Part shown: positions 34,910-47,324 of the stretch, in pieces
Layout of the letters: every line of letters starts with the position of its first letter
Position numbering within the stretch: the stretch's first letter is position 1
Assembly (NCBI RefSeq): GCF_026151205.1
Contig: NC_087073.1
Span: forward strand, 11,997,578 to 12,061,577
From: Bolinopsis microptera
Taxonomy: Eukaryota > Ctenophora > Tentaculata > Lobata > Bolinopsidae
Length of the DNA stretch: 64,000 nucleotides
Direction: 5' to 3'
Translations under genes and position numbers: made by a program
Notes under the pieces: model-generated
What the model was told of the DNA's origin: nothing
The model's database searches: none
What the model saw: the letters and a program-made list of their open reading frames with translations, nothing else

Positions 34910-36586
34910 TAACCCGTAAGATGCTGCGCACATTTTTGATTTTAAAATGGCGGGAACACATTTCAACTGCCATTGTTATACGATACATTGAAGTGCATAG
35001 TGGAGTGTGTGGTCTGATAGCAGACAGAGGATTTATTTGAAACATTCCCGGTGCCTTCAACTGTTCTTTGCACTGACTATTTGATTGCTTAAACGAGTAG
35101 GCGAGCCTTCAAAAACATTAGTTTTCATAGTTTTATGATGCAAATATGATTTTTCCATTTACTTAACTGATAATACCCCCAATATCTTTTCAGGTGTGGA
35201 GGTCGGACCGAAACTGTAATCAGACACTAAACATTAACGAGGACCAATTATTTTACTCCCTTAATGATGAATAAAGATCGCTGATTGCTTTTACTAATAT
35301 ATAGTGTTAAAATGAAAGAGAAACTGTTGAGACGAAAGAGAAAAACGCACTCATTTATTTATAGTTTTATGTCTTAACAATGTTATTCGAAAGCTAATTT
35401 TAAAAGCTGGCTCTGAATCCTTGCTAAATGATTTGGGAAGGTGTAAGGGCTAAATATGCCTGTAGACATCATTTTCAGTGGGTTTTATGAAGTTTATGAT
35501 TAGGGTATATTTTGGGACTGAAATAAGCGCAAGACCTTCGACGTTTCTATTCCTACTGTTTTTTTAATTTAGCAAATATACAAAAAAAAATTATACTGTC
35601 GTAAAGATAAAATGTTTAGTTATCGGATAGATACTTTAAAATTAAGTATTAAAATAACCGAGCTAAGATATTCAATGTTAAACTCAAAAATGTTCACGCG
35701 TTTATGAAGAAATATCTAATTCTGCGCGTAGTTTTTTGGTCACAACTATGGCAAATTTTTACCAATTTTGTTCATAATTTCAAAATGTTATTTAGTAGAC
35801 AAATTACTTTCGGACTAAATCCTTATTGTTTATTCAAATCTAAAAGAAACAACATTTATTTGACTTCAAAATTGTTCAATCTGAATACGAGCTAATTACG
35901 ACGAAGGGAGGTCACAACACTGCGCGCAGGAGTGTGTCAGAAAATAAATCTTCGTTCTATTAGGGGTAATTGGATGTAACTACAGTACAGCTGTACTTAC
36001 ACCCACTTTCACATGCATGCAAGCTCACCTGGTCCAAAGAGCGGGAAACGGAGAACGAGCTCTGGTGACGTCATAGTCACGTGACCTCAGGCTCATAATC
36101 ACGTGACCTCAGACCCAATCAATTGGGTTCTGGCCTGTTCAGCCCCCTGTCACCCGATCTTGAGGTGACGTACGACAACTCGTTAACCCAATCGATGTCT
36201 GGAAGGCTGCAAATTTTCACATGCCAAACTCACAACGGTTTTTCAGAGTTGTGCGAGATGACGACACATAGAGGCCGCAGAATTATGAGGATTACCAGAT
36301 CCTGGTGGAACCTAAGCGATCCATGATTTCACGACAGGCCCTAAGCAGTCAGTGCCAGTTTGTAGCAGTTAGTGCCAGTTTGTAGCAGTTTGTAGCAGTT
36401 GCGCGCGTGTGTCTTTACTGCGCAACGCAACGCACGCCGCTGTGAACTAACTGCTGCAAACGGCGCGAATGCGTGGGCGCGATTGCAGCAGTTAGTAGCA
36501 GTTTGTGCCAGTTAGTGCCAGTTTGTAGCAGTTAGTAGCAGTTTGTGGCAGTTTCTTTGCACTTTGCTCCTCCTGTGAGGGGCGCC

Positions 36587-37197
36587 AAATTACAACGTTA
36601 TGCCACTGCAAGCTTTTGGGTCGTTCACATATTACGTTATCAATATTTTGCTAAAAAACTATGTTTATGCTGAAAACCGAAGTTTAGTTATAAATATTGC
36701 CATAAATTGGTATAGATTTAAAAAAATGCTTTTGCAAATTTCTTCGAAATAATAATTGCTTCAGGGTAATATAAGTATTGCAGTCACATTAATATTATCT
36801 TCATTAATATTATCTTCAATTGGTGTGTCTATAAAAACAGAGCCTTAAATCCCAAGTAAAATTTTTAAAAGAGAGAAGTATATCTGAAAATTCAAAGAAA
36901 ATAAATATAAGGGATTCAACACAACTGAAAATTTATGTAGCGCTCGATTTTACAGTGCGGCATTAATCAGTCGAAATACAAAATAGGCGCGCGGCGCGTC
37001 AATTAAAATATGCGCGGCGCGTATCAATAAAAACGAAAAACAGTAATCACGCAGAATTATTAAGCTCTTACATCTATAATTCAATAAATTACAATTACAT
37101 ATGATTAAGGGAAAATAAAATACAACTTTTTTCATCGAAAACGTTTTTCATTTCTCATTGATGATTATATAATAAAATCGTGAATCGGTTAAAGTGA

Positions 37198-37230
<33 letters not shown>

Positions 37231-37380
37231 TTTTTTGTCACATGAAAATTAATGTGCTTTTATTGATGCTTTCATTGACGCTTTTATTTCATTAGTGTGG
37301 TGATTGATTCCGGCTCTGAGGATTAAAAGAGTACTTAATTTTTAGTCCTAAAACATGAAACATGAACAGTCCAATGTGCT
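36587..37380. other. AT-rich spacer with C28 tract
   Basis: I find no exons. A run of 28 C residues occupies 37200–37227. A block rich in GCGCG lies near 36985–37025. Confidence 0.4.
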
Positions 37381-37384
37381 TAAA

Positions 37385-40360
37385 ACTTAAACTTTGAACA
37401 CTGTCGACTATGGAAGCGCATGTGTGTCAAAAAAAATAATGATACACATGCGCTTCCTAGGTAGCGTATGTGTGTCAAAACATTTTTTGATACACATGCG
37501 CTAGCAGGTTTATCATGTATATCATTAGGTGGCCCATGTGTGTCATTTTTGTAAAATTGCTGTAAAATCTCTATTTAATATTCTAATCGCTATCTTTATC
37601 TATTTATATATGTATTTTATCCTTATCTCTATTTTATCTTTAAACTCCTCTCCGCTCGCCTCCCGTGTGAAACGAGCGCGCCTGCACGCTGCAGTGGCGC
37701 GAAAGCACATGGTTAGGTTAAAGCGCGTGTACTGTTGCTGCACAGGCTATAATGTTAATTGACGATGTCAATTCATCGCAGCTCGGCGAGGCACAGTAGC
37801 GCATTTCACCGATTTAGCGTTGCAAGAAGCATAATCAATAATTGAATGCGCGGCGCGGCACAGTAACCAGTAACGCATCGTGCTACAAGCTATAATATTT
37901 AAAAACATACTCATTGGAGAATGGAGCTATGGAGGAATGAAGCTGCCTGCTGCGCGTGCGGTAGAATGACAGGCTGAGCGCCGCCAAGTATTGCATATTG
38001 AAGCGTGTACGCCGACGAATGACAGGCGAGCTCCTGTGTCCTGGGATCGTGCGCGAAGATCGAAATGCAATTCATGTATCAAGCCAACTGCCAAGTGCCA
38101 ACAACAATGTGTTTATTGTTATAAATGATAATGGACTAACCCGTTTCGGGATACTTCGTAGCAACTAGCAAGCTTGCCGCGCATCGATCCAATAATGCTT
38201 CTCGTCGTAAGTGGTAAGGCGGCCAATTTGATTTGTTTCAATTGTTCGAATTATAATGCTCCTGCTTAACTGCAGTCGAGCACTCTCTTTGGGAAACCAA
38301 ACAACAACTATTTATTATATAATATATATGTATGTATAGACGCTTTGGCAGTCAATTGTAGCCTACATTTAAGTGTCCGTATATCCAAAAGTATAAATAA
38401 GCTTTATTACAATTCGTAAGCCGTGAATGAATGGGAAAAGCGAGCGACCGATTTCATTCTCGGTTTCAATTTGCATTAGCGGACGGTTCCTCAAATTAAT
38501 ATCATTTCCTTTTGTTTGGAAAAGAGAGACACTGGCAGTGGTACACTCTACCCATGATTATGGGTTTTGGTCAAATTAATATAATGATTTATTTTATAAG
38601 GTTACTTATGAATTTATTCGAGAAATAATCTGGAAGTATTATCGGCATCTTTTCACACATATATGACTACGAGTTACTTCCGCGTAACTATACTTGAACC
38701 CTTTAAGTAATAAGTTGAACTACAGGATCGAGATGTTGATTGTATCGATAAAACATGGATTTTGAGGCATAAGGAAGCATTGTTGAGTTCTGAAACCAAG
38801 TTTAATCGATTTCTCGTGCGATTTTAGGTCAGGAATGGTCATCAAAATAAATTTAAAACAATGACGATATTTTGGTAAATTTCTAACTTTCTGCCAGAAG
38901 ATAAATTTTCGGTTTCTATAGCGGTTTAATTAGGTATAAACTACAGTACAGCTATTCTTACACCCACATTCACATGCATGCAAGCTCACCTGGTCCAATG
39001 AGCGGGAAACGGAGAGGAAGGTCTGGTGACGTCATAGTCACGTGACCTCAGGCTCATAATCACGTGACCTCAGACCCAATCAATTGGGTTCTGGCCTGGT
39101 CAGCCCCCTGTCACCCGATCTTGAGGTGACGTACGACCACTCGTTAACCCAATCAATGTCTGGAAGGCTGCAAATTTTCACATGCCAAATCCACAAGATT
39201 CTTAAAGAGTTGTGCGAGATGACAAAACATAGAGGCCGCAGAATTATGAGGACTACCAGATCCTGGTGGAACCTAAGCGATCCATGATATCACGACAGGC
39301 CCTAGGTAAGGCCACCTTGTTTGTCGTTAGACATAGGCAAAATGCACCCAGCACCCCTGCGGACCTCGCTGAGCTGCTATGCAAAGTGAAAAAGCAACAA
39401 CTCAATGGATGGTTAGTGGTTACCCGTACCGTAATGGGTGCTACATGCCTAGCATGAAATATTTACTTACTTACTTGTGCACTTAATTTGTGTATTATAT
39501 GTTCATAATGATATAAATTCGGCGGAATGACAGGCTTGAGGCTGAGCGCGGCCCAGTAAACTTCGAATCGAAAAAATTAAACGAGTTACATCCGTCAACA
39601 AATAGTTATATGTAATAATTAAAAACAAACTTTGCTTGTTTACCTGAACTTAGAATTTTATACAATTAATGTAAGATTAAAATCGTGTTTTTACCAATTT
39701 CCCTGCACCATCCGGTAAATTTATTACCCTCAGCCCTTAGTTGTGGGCTGCGCGGTCGTATCGCGGCTTTCGCCTCGGTATAGCGGGGGCGAAATGAAAT
39801 ACAAATGAGGATCGCGACGCGTGACTTGTAGGTTTATAATCTACCAGGACGCGCGCCGAGTTGGACTCGTCGACGGTCCTGATTAATATTTGAAGCAAAT
39901 ATTTTACGACTACAAGTATCACCCGTTAAAGAAAGGATTGGAAATTGAACTCGCCGGTACGTCGACGGATGATGCTTGTCTAAATTTGTTCGAAGTAACA
40001 CGAAAAACTTTCTTTTCGAAGCGAAATGTCTGTGTTACACTTACTGGGCGGCGCTCAGCCTGTGCTTTTTCAATGTCATTCCGCAACCATTTATCATTTA
40101 CGAACGAATAAAAACAACGTCAATATTTTACATGTCACAGTTAGCTGGCAGTACGGCCCAGTTAATAAATTGTGCATCGCGCCGATCTAGCAAAAAACAT
40201 TATTTGATGCGCTGATCAGTCTTCTAAGACTAATAATATAAAACATTGTTTCTTTTGTCCGTAATTGCCTGTACTGCGTGAGAATTACAAAATAATTACA
40301 GCAAATTTACAAAATAAGAATAATGAAAAAGTAAACGTGTTTTCTCGGTTATAATTCATA
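37385..40360. repeat. Left arm of large inverted-repeat cluster
   Basis: 37385–37990 is the inverted copy of about 48430–49020. 39310–40320 is the inverted copy of about 47325–48270. Shared landmarks include gcatgtgtgtcaaaa hairpins, GGCGGAATGACAGGCTGAG with GCGGCCCAGTAA, and an AACGGGTGATAC block. 38000–38720 and the partial foldback arm at 38723–39304 are unique to this side. Short frames repeated on both sides (for example 37529–37762 and 48895–48662) are copies of repeat DNA, not supported genes. Confidence 0.75.
38723..39304 (-). mobile_element. Solo foldback arm (copy 3, partial)
   Basis: This matches the right arms of copies 1 and 2, from tattgtatcgataaaacatgg to the terminal GGCCCTA. 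It is more diverged (for example aggaaggtctgg for acgagctctgg). No partner arm with the opposite end is present, so it is a truncated relic. Confidence 0.75.
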
Positions 40361-42239
40361 ATTATTTTAGAATAACGCTTTATTGTTAATGCAATCATAG
40401 TGGTCAGCTTGTGACATGGCTATGACGCCTTTTTCTTATAGGGCCTGTCGTGATATCATGGATCGCTTAGGTTCCACCAGGATCTGGTAGTCCTCATAAT
40501 TCTGCGGCCTCTATGTGTCTTCATCTCGCACAACTCCGAAAAACCGTTGTGAGTTTGGCATGTGAAAATTTGCAGCCCTCCAGACATCGATTGGGTTAAC
40601 GAGTTGTCGTACGTCACCTCAAGATCGGGTGACAGGGGGCTGAACAGGCCAGAACCCAATTGATTGGGTCTGAGGTCACGTGATTATGAGCCTGAGGTCA
40701 CGTGACTATGACGTCACCAGAGCTCGTTCTCCGTTTCCCGCTCTTTGGACCAGGTGAGCTTGCATGCTTGTGAAAGTGGGTGTAAGTACAGCTGTACTGT
40801 AGTTACATCCAATTACCCCTAATAGAATGAAGATTTATTTTCTGACAGAAAGCTAGAAATTCACCAAAATATCGACTTTGTTCAAAATTTATTTTGATGA
40901 TCACTCCTAACCTAAAATTGCACGAGAAATCGATTAAACTTGGTTTCAGAACTCAACAATGCTTCCTTATGCCTTAACTTAGTTTCGAGATAGCAGTCAG
41001 TAAACCAACAAACTAGGACCGGTGACCGAACTTTTGAGGGGGTCCCGGACCCCAACCGCCAAACGGTGCCCGCGGGGCAGCCACGCCCATATTTGGTCCA
41101 AATCAGGCCCAATTAAGCCAAATACCCTTAACATGCCCAAAACCCAAATTTTAGGTGCTCTTTTTGTAGCTAGTGGTCCCTTGAACTCGTATATGAATTT
41201 TCATCAAGATTGGACAAAAAATGACTGAGTTATGAGCCAAAAACCATATGACCATATTTGGGCATACGCACCAAATTTGATCGATTTTGGCCCATAAATT
41301 GGTCAAATATCAATATTTTTGAATGAAACCAACTTTATATGGAAGGTAAGCCTATACTACACATTCTCTATGATTATCAGCTCAATATCTACCTAACTGT
41401 GGATTCTGTGTTCAAATAGTTGCAAAAAATGAACAAAATCGCCCATATATCAGTTCGCGATATTTGCAAAACTGACTTCGCTCAAAACAATAGAACTCAA
41501 TAGGGTTTCAATATTTTTTCATGAAATTTTCAGAATCGACGTAGAATCGCCTCATGACCTTAAGTTTTGTATTAGAATTTTAAGTTAGGCCTTTAACAAA
41601 ATTTGGCGGCCAAATTCTGAAAAATGCCCGATATTCTTCAACGGTTGAAAAATTCCGAATCGTATGGTTAAGTAAGAATTTTCATTGTGTCTTATCGAAA
41701 GTGAATGAGAGAAACACTTGTGACAATTTTATTTACTGGTCCTCTTATTTGTAAAGCTATCCTGAAGCTCTGCGCTCTTTTCCTTCTCTCATCCTGCCAG
41801 CTCTTCTACACAGCAGTTATTGTGAGAATTACGACGTGGCTGCGTTTGTTGTCCAGCAAGTAAGTTTAAAGTTATGGTTGTTAAATATCCTTGAACTTCT
41901 ATGTCCTATGATCTTGCCAAAGGCGTAGATATAGCGCGCATACGCCTACCGTATGGGTCACGAAATCCTCTCCGAACCTCCACGTGGTGTGGCCTGGTTG
42001 GCACTAACGGGTGGTGTGCTCTCTTGTTGAGTACTAAGGTTGGGACTTGCCAACTCAAAGTTCCCATGGGAACCAGGAAGTCAACAATAACAGCTACCAA
42101 GCACCAGGAAATTTCTCTTTCAGATATCAGGTTACAAGATAGTACACACACAAATGACGATACGTTAGACACAGATACCTAGCTCTAAGAGCTATTAAAT
42201 CACCAGGAAATTCTCTTTCAGCTTTCAGGTCCCATCGAA

Positions 42240-42500
42240 GTCACCCACCACAGAGCTAGGGATTCCAATTCGCTCATCCTGACTACAAGGACACACTGAT
42301 AATGAGTAGTCTTGGCACTTCCTCCCTCCAGTAACCACTTTTCAGGTCTTTTCAGTTAAGACAGCTAATGCGTAAGGGCTGACACACGCTAGACACAGGC
42401 TCGTGATAAGACAAAATTAGGAATTTCAACTCTGACTACGAGAACACACTGATAACGAGAATTCCTGGAACTTCTTCCTCCAGTAACCACTTTTCAGGGG
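42240..42500. repeat. Imperfect direct duplication, ~165 bp apart
   Basis: The segment around 42260–42350 (ctgactacaaggacacactg, ccagtaaccacttttcagg) recurs at 42430–42500. It lies in the interior of foldback copy 2 with no recognised coding function. Confidence 0.6.
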
Positions 42501-42959
42501 ACCGGGTTAGCTTTGCCACACTCTTTATTGAAGTGTGACTGGACGCTCTACAATCATCTAGTAGCAGCAGAGTTTGACTGACATCCTTACTGGTTCTATT
42601 CAAGTATTCAGTTTCTACAGCGGAAGTTCTCAACACTCGAATCAGTTCATCTCGGACATCCTGCAGAGATGCTTTATCACAGCCTGCCCCATACACGGGG
42701 AACCCTTAGATCTACAGTACCCTGGTGGACAGCTTAGCTCTTTAAGCATAGTGGACCTCTTTAGTTCTGAGACGCAAAGCTAACCGGACCAGGAATAAAC
42801 ATCAATGCAATGCTTAGGGGATGCAAATAGGACATACAACGTTTAACGATTTACTCGAACTTTTGATTCATTTTTAAGCTCGACGTTACATGGTATCAAT
42901 TCAGGACAGATATTCCTTCTTCAGGTTCATTGAGGAAATCGTACCCGCTATTTGCGTTA

Positions 42960-43600
42960 TACATGGCAAGTTTCTGGACTAATGATAACTTAGGATCTCA
43001 ATCAATCATAAATTCCTCTCAGATTCCCAGGCTGCATTTAAAGCCCTTAACAGCACCAATTTTAACTCCAGGTTCGTTCTGAACATCTCAGACCAACTCA
43101 ACTCGCTAGGTTTTCGCATCGAGTAGAACTTTGTTCCAGGACATGAAGGAGTATACGGTAAAGAACTATAATCAACACCCAAATAAAAGATTACCTCTTC
43201 AATCTCCATATCAAGAAGTATAAACAGGTGGCACTCAGTGATAAAGGAAAAACCCCACTAACATTTTTCCTCAACAAAAACAGGTACAAGAAAATTAACA
43301 TCACAGGCACTCACATCAGATGGCTAACATGGCTACTATCAGGACACAGCCCACTAGCATACTTCCAGACGGTAGCAAACAATTTCGAAACACAAGACTG
43401 TGAACACTGCCCAGGGGAAGCAGAAACATCACAACACTTCCTATGTGAATGCATCCAGCTGATGACAACTAGAATGAGGATATTTGGTAAACCCATCCTA
43501 ACAATTGAGGAACTCATCAATAGTAAACTCGACCACATTATCAAATTCGTGGAACAGTCAACAAGGTTTGACAGAGACGATCTATTTGGATAAGCATCTA
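42960..43600 (+). pseudogene. LINE RNase H and zinc-knuckle C-terminus
   Basis: First comes an RNase H-like strip: SDSQAAFKALNSTN, then NFVPGHEGVYG, with a TAG at 43123–43125 just before the VPGH motif where Trp is usual. From 43228 a second frame gives RYKKINITGTHIRWLTWLLS and a C–x2–C…H–x4–C cluster (CEHCPGEAETSQHFLCEC). This is the usual order at the end of RNase H-bearing LINEs. It is broken by stop and frame change. Nearby frames between 41900 and 42780 are unrecognised. Confidence 0.75.
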
Positions 43601-45510
43601 GGACATACACCAAGGTTCATAAACAATCATACACTAGACCCACACAGGACTATCCCAGATAGTGACACATATTCAGGTGTGGACCATGCTCGGAAGTCCC
43701 TCGCCTGCCCGCCAAAGAAGAACATCTGAAGTGGGTTTGCTCTGAGCAAGGTAGTAACAGCTTCGAGACTCCAGAGGTCTGTTGCGTTGATATCTATTTT
43801 TCTATGTTTTTGTATATACTTAGGGAGTCCTGGAGTGTGGCTAGCAGGAGTCACACTCTGTGGGCACGGCGAGAAGGCCTCCCTCTTCACTAGGAGGCCA
43901 GAAACCGTTGACCAAAACAGAGAGAGAGAGAGACGCCTACCGTATGATCAGCTGATTGTCGAGACCTCAAAAAGAAATAACAGTCAACCAAATCTGACTG
44001 AGAAAAACTCGACTACATAGAGCAACTGCAAGGGTGGTGTCTAATTGGTGCGCGTTGGTAGTAATAAAGTTTTGACACATGTCCCTAAAGCGATTTCATT
44101 TAATGAAGTTTTAATCGAAAGCAAGTCGACCACAAAGAATTACTTAACTCAGGCATGAAGCAATTCGTAACTCAAACTGAGAAATATGCCCGCACGTGCC
44201 ACGTTTGTATACTGACCAGTCCACCACAAATGAACACATAAAAGGTGATCTGAAATTGAAACTAGTTTGATTTGCAATCTCTCGGTTCAACAGAAATGGC
44301 GGTCTCGTGATATAAGTTGTTCCGTGCAAAGCACAATTGAACTGCTTCCCGAATCCAACTATAATGAAGTATTTAAACTTGGTCCGTAGTCTTCGTGGAA
44401 TTTGGATAGATCTTTATAATTCAATTCGTGGTGGTCCCGTGACCTGTCAAAATGGGTTAGACGGGTTCCTGCTAGTAGACTTGAACCTGTCGACCATACG
44501 ATTCGTTGATTTTTTGTAAAAATTGAACTTACATTTTATAAAATGCCGATATTCTTCAAATGTTGAAAAATTCCGAATCTTATGGTTAAGTAAGAATTTA
44601 GAATTTTCATTGTGTCTTATCGAAAGTGAATGAGAGAAACACTTGTGACAATTTTATTTACTGGTCCTCTTATTTGTAAAGCTATCGTCAATACATTCAA
44701 TGACAAAGTGTGATAACCGTTAAAACAGGGGTCGAATTCACAAAAATAACGTAAACCGTTGATTTAAAGCAATCGCCGCTCCTGTCTCTTGATTGCTGAT
44801 GATGATCAGGAACGCATGACGTATAAATATCATCACGACGATTATTGGTCACTCGAAATCGACCCGTTAAGAATGCAATGTAAGTGCGATCGATGGTTTT
44901 TTTGTGCATTTGTTACCTGTTACTAATTAATCCACAGGATCAAAATGTTTATTGTATCGATAAAAATGGAATTTAAGGCATAAGGAAGCATTGTTGAGTT
45001 CTGAAACCAAGTTTAATCGATTTCTCGTGCAATTTTTGGTCAGGAGTGTTCATCAAAATAAATTTTGAACTAAGTCGATATTTTGGTAAATTTCTAGCTT
45101 TCTGTCAGAAAATAAATCTTCATTCTATTAGGGGTAATTGGATGTAACTACAGTACAGCTGTACTTACACCAACTTTCACAAGCATGCAAGCTCACCTGG
45201 TCCAAAGAGCGGGAAACGGAGAACGAGCTCTGGTGACGTCATAGTCACGTGACCTCAGGCTCATAATCACGTGACCTCAGACCCAATCAATTGGGTTCTG
45301 GCCTGTTCAGCCCCCTGTCACCCGATCTTGAGGTGACGTACGACAACTCGTTAACCCAATCGATGTCTGGAAATTTCACATGCCAAACTCACAACGGTTT
45401 TTCGGAGTTGTGCGAGATGACGACACATAGAGGCCGCAGAATTATGAGGACTACCAGATCCTGGTGGAACCTAAGCGATCCATGATATCACGACAGGCCC
45501 TATTTTTCTT

Positions 45511-47118
45511 ACATGGTTATGACATGGTTATGACATGGTTATGACATAGTTATGACATGGTTATGACATGGTTATGACATGGTTATGACATGGTTATGAC
45601 ATGGTTATGACATGGTTATGACATGGTTATGACATGGTTATGACATGGTTATGACATGGTTATGACATGGTTATGACATGGTTATGACATGGTTACAACC
45701 AAAACTCCTTCAGACCAATTTTGAACCATTATGAGCACTTTCAGGATACAATTCATTTCCGTTCATTTCCGTTCATTCTATGAACCTGGGTCATTTGGTG
45801 CGACATTCGATGACCTCTAGGCCTAGCTTATATTATGACACTATCTATCATAGAAAACCGAATTGGGAGTTCCCAGCCCTTACGTAATAAGTCTCAAATT
45901 GAAATGACACACATGCGCCACCTATTGATTTACATGATAAACCTGCTAGCGCATGTGTGTCAAAAACAAAAGTGACAGACATGCGCTAGCAGGTTTATCA
46001 TGTAAATCAATAGGTGGCGCATGTGTGTCATTTCAATTTGAGACTTATTACGTAAGGGCTGGGAACCCCCAATTCGGTTTTCTATGATAGATAGTGTCAT
46101 AAGCTAGGCCTAGAGGTCATTAAAAGTCGCACAAAATGACCCAGGTTCATAGAATGAACGGATATGAACGGAAATGAACGGAAATGAATTGTATCCCAAA
46201 ATTGCTCATAATGGTTCAAAATTGGTTATGACATGGTTATGACATGGTTATGACATGGTTATGACATGGTTATGACATGGTTACAACCAAAACTCCTTCA
46301 GACCAATTTTGAACCATTATGAGCACTTTCAGGATACAATTCATTTCCGTTCATTTCCGTTCATTCTATGAACCTGGGTCATTTTGTGCGACTTTCGATG
46401 ACCTCTAGGCCTAGCTTATGACACTATCTATCATAGAAAACCGAATTGGGGGTTCCCAGCCCTTACGTAATAAGTCTCAAATTAAAATGACACACATGCG
46501 CCACCTATTGATTTACATGATAAACCTGCTAGCGCATGTGTGTCAAAAACAAAAGTGACAGACATGCGCTAGCAGGTTTATCATGTAAATCAATAGGTGG
46601 CGCATGTGTGTCATTTAAATTTGAGACTTATTACGTAAGGGCTGGGAACCCCCAATTCGGTTTTCTATGATAGATAGTGTCATAAGCTAGGCCTAGAGGT
46701 CATCGAAAGTCGCACAAAATGACCCAGGTTCATAGAATGAACGGAATTGAACGGAAATGAATTGTATCCCAAAATTGCTCATAATGGTTCAAAATTGAAT
46801 TATAACCGAGAAAACACGTTTACTTTTTCATTATTCTTATTTTGTAATACAAAATAAGAATAATGAAAAAGTAAACGTGTTTTCTCGGTTATAATTCATA
46901 ATTATTTTAGAATAACGCTTTATTGTTAATGCAATCATAGTGGTCAGCTTGTGACATGGCTATGACGCCTTTTTCTTACATGGTTATGACATGGTTATGA
47001 CATGGTTATGACATGGTTATGACATGGTTATGACATAGTTATGACATGGTTATGACATGGTTATGACATGGTTATGACATGGTTATGACATGGTTATGAC
47101 ATGGTTATGACATGGTTA
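45511..47118. repeat. 11-bp minisatellite and tandem ~0.5-kb palindromes
   Basis: Units of acatggttatg are tandemly repeated at 45511–45694, 46224–46284 and 46978–47118. Between them lie two palindromes (about 45712–46226 and 46301–46800), spaced 588 bp apart. Each has arms of roughly 250 bp that are nearly perfect inverted copies around a short aaaaacaaaag loop. A further perfect hairpin with arms of about 50 nt is at 46797–46905. The set is non-coding. Confidence 0.9.
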
Positions 47119-47324
47119 TCCCTGATGATTGGATATGCTTCAGATTTTTCGGACACCTTCCTTGTAAGTCTTTTAATAATCTTACCAATTTTTGTTGCAA
47201 TCAGAGGTCGGGAAGGATAGTAAATATCTATTTGAATGAAGAAAATTGTGCTGGCCGAAATAAGCGCTAAAAAACCATCTTACAGTCAGTTCGCGCGGCT
47301 CACTGTAGATGGCGCACGACCTAT

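Larger units (their letters stand above)
29755..35934. mobile_element. 6.2-kb TIR element nested in foldback arm
   Basis: The left end CACTGCCGCGCGCAGTGTTG and the right end (inverted CACTCCTGCGCGCAGTGTTG) share about 36 bp with few mismatches. The empty site is known from the other foldback copy (ctgtcagaaaat at 45103). The insertion has duplicated TGTCA (29750–29754, 35935–35939). CACT ends with a 5-bp duplication do not settle the superfamily. The interior carries a hAT insertion, LINE remnants and exon-like relics; no intact transposase is visible. Confidence 0.8.
26415..36343. mobile_element. Foldback (Mutator-like) element, copy 1, with nested insertions
   Basis: The ends are inverted: TAGGGCCTGTCGTGATATC at 26415 and its reverse complement ending at 36343. 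The 9-bp direct repeat AGCAGTCAG flanks both (26406–26414, 36344–36352). The arms are long: left 26415–28194 (interrupted 26539–27345), right 29140–29754 plus 35935–36343. Common arm landmarks are GGTTCCACCAGGATCTGGTA, two GGTCACGTGA motifs and a distal block ending ttttataaaat. Long arms and 9-bp duplications fit Mutator-like elements. I find no transposase. The unique centre is about 28195–29140. Confidence 0.82.
40439..45502. mobile_element. Foldback (Mutator-like) element, copy 2
   Basis: It has the same TAGGGCC…GGCCCTA ends as copy 1, here flanked by a 9-bp duplication TTTTTCTTA (40430–40438, 45503–45511). The empty site exists at about 46969–46977 in a duplicated stretch (cctttttcttacatgg). 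The left arm is truncated (40439–40979); the right arm is about 44505–45502, with an extra right-arm fragment at 41632–41757. The centre holds LINE debris and unrecognised sequence. Confidence 0.85.

Noticed and set aside
41901-42783. Overlapping frames on both strands inside foldback copy 2
   Set aside because: No recognised domain, and the interval contains an internal direct duplication; probably LINE 5' debris.
27827-44909. Repeated frame with YIAFLT(D/G)RFRVTNNRRDD (27827 plus, 44909 minus)
   Set aside because: Also inside foldback arms; no start context, domain or coding bias beyond copy identity.
36123-45485. A ~65-residue frame repeated four times (36123, 39084, 40659 reverse and 45291), beginning MGSGL(F/V)SPLSPDLEVTYD
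   Set aside because: It lies in the terminal arms of the foldback family. Its similarity follows from recent DNA copying, and one copy has an internal deletion without frame compensation elsewhere.
26223-47118. CRISPR-like arrays
   Set aside because: The direct repeats (10–11 bp) are tandem minisatellites without unique spacers, in an animal genome.
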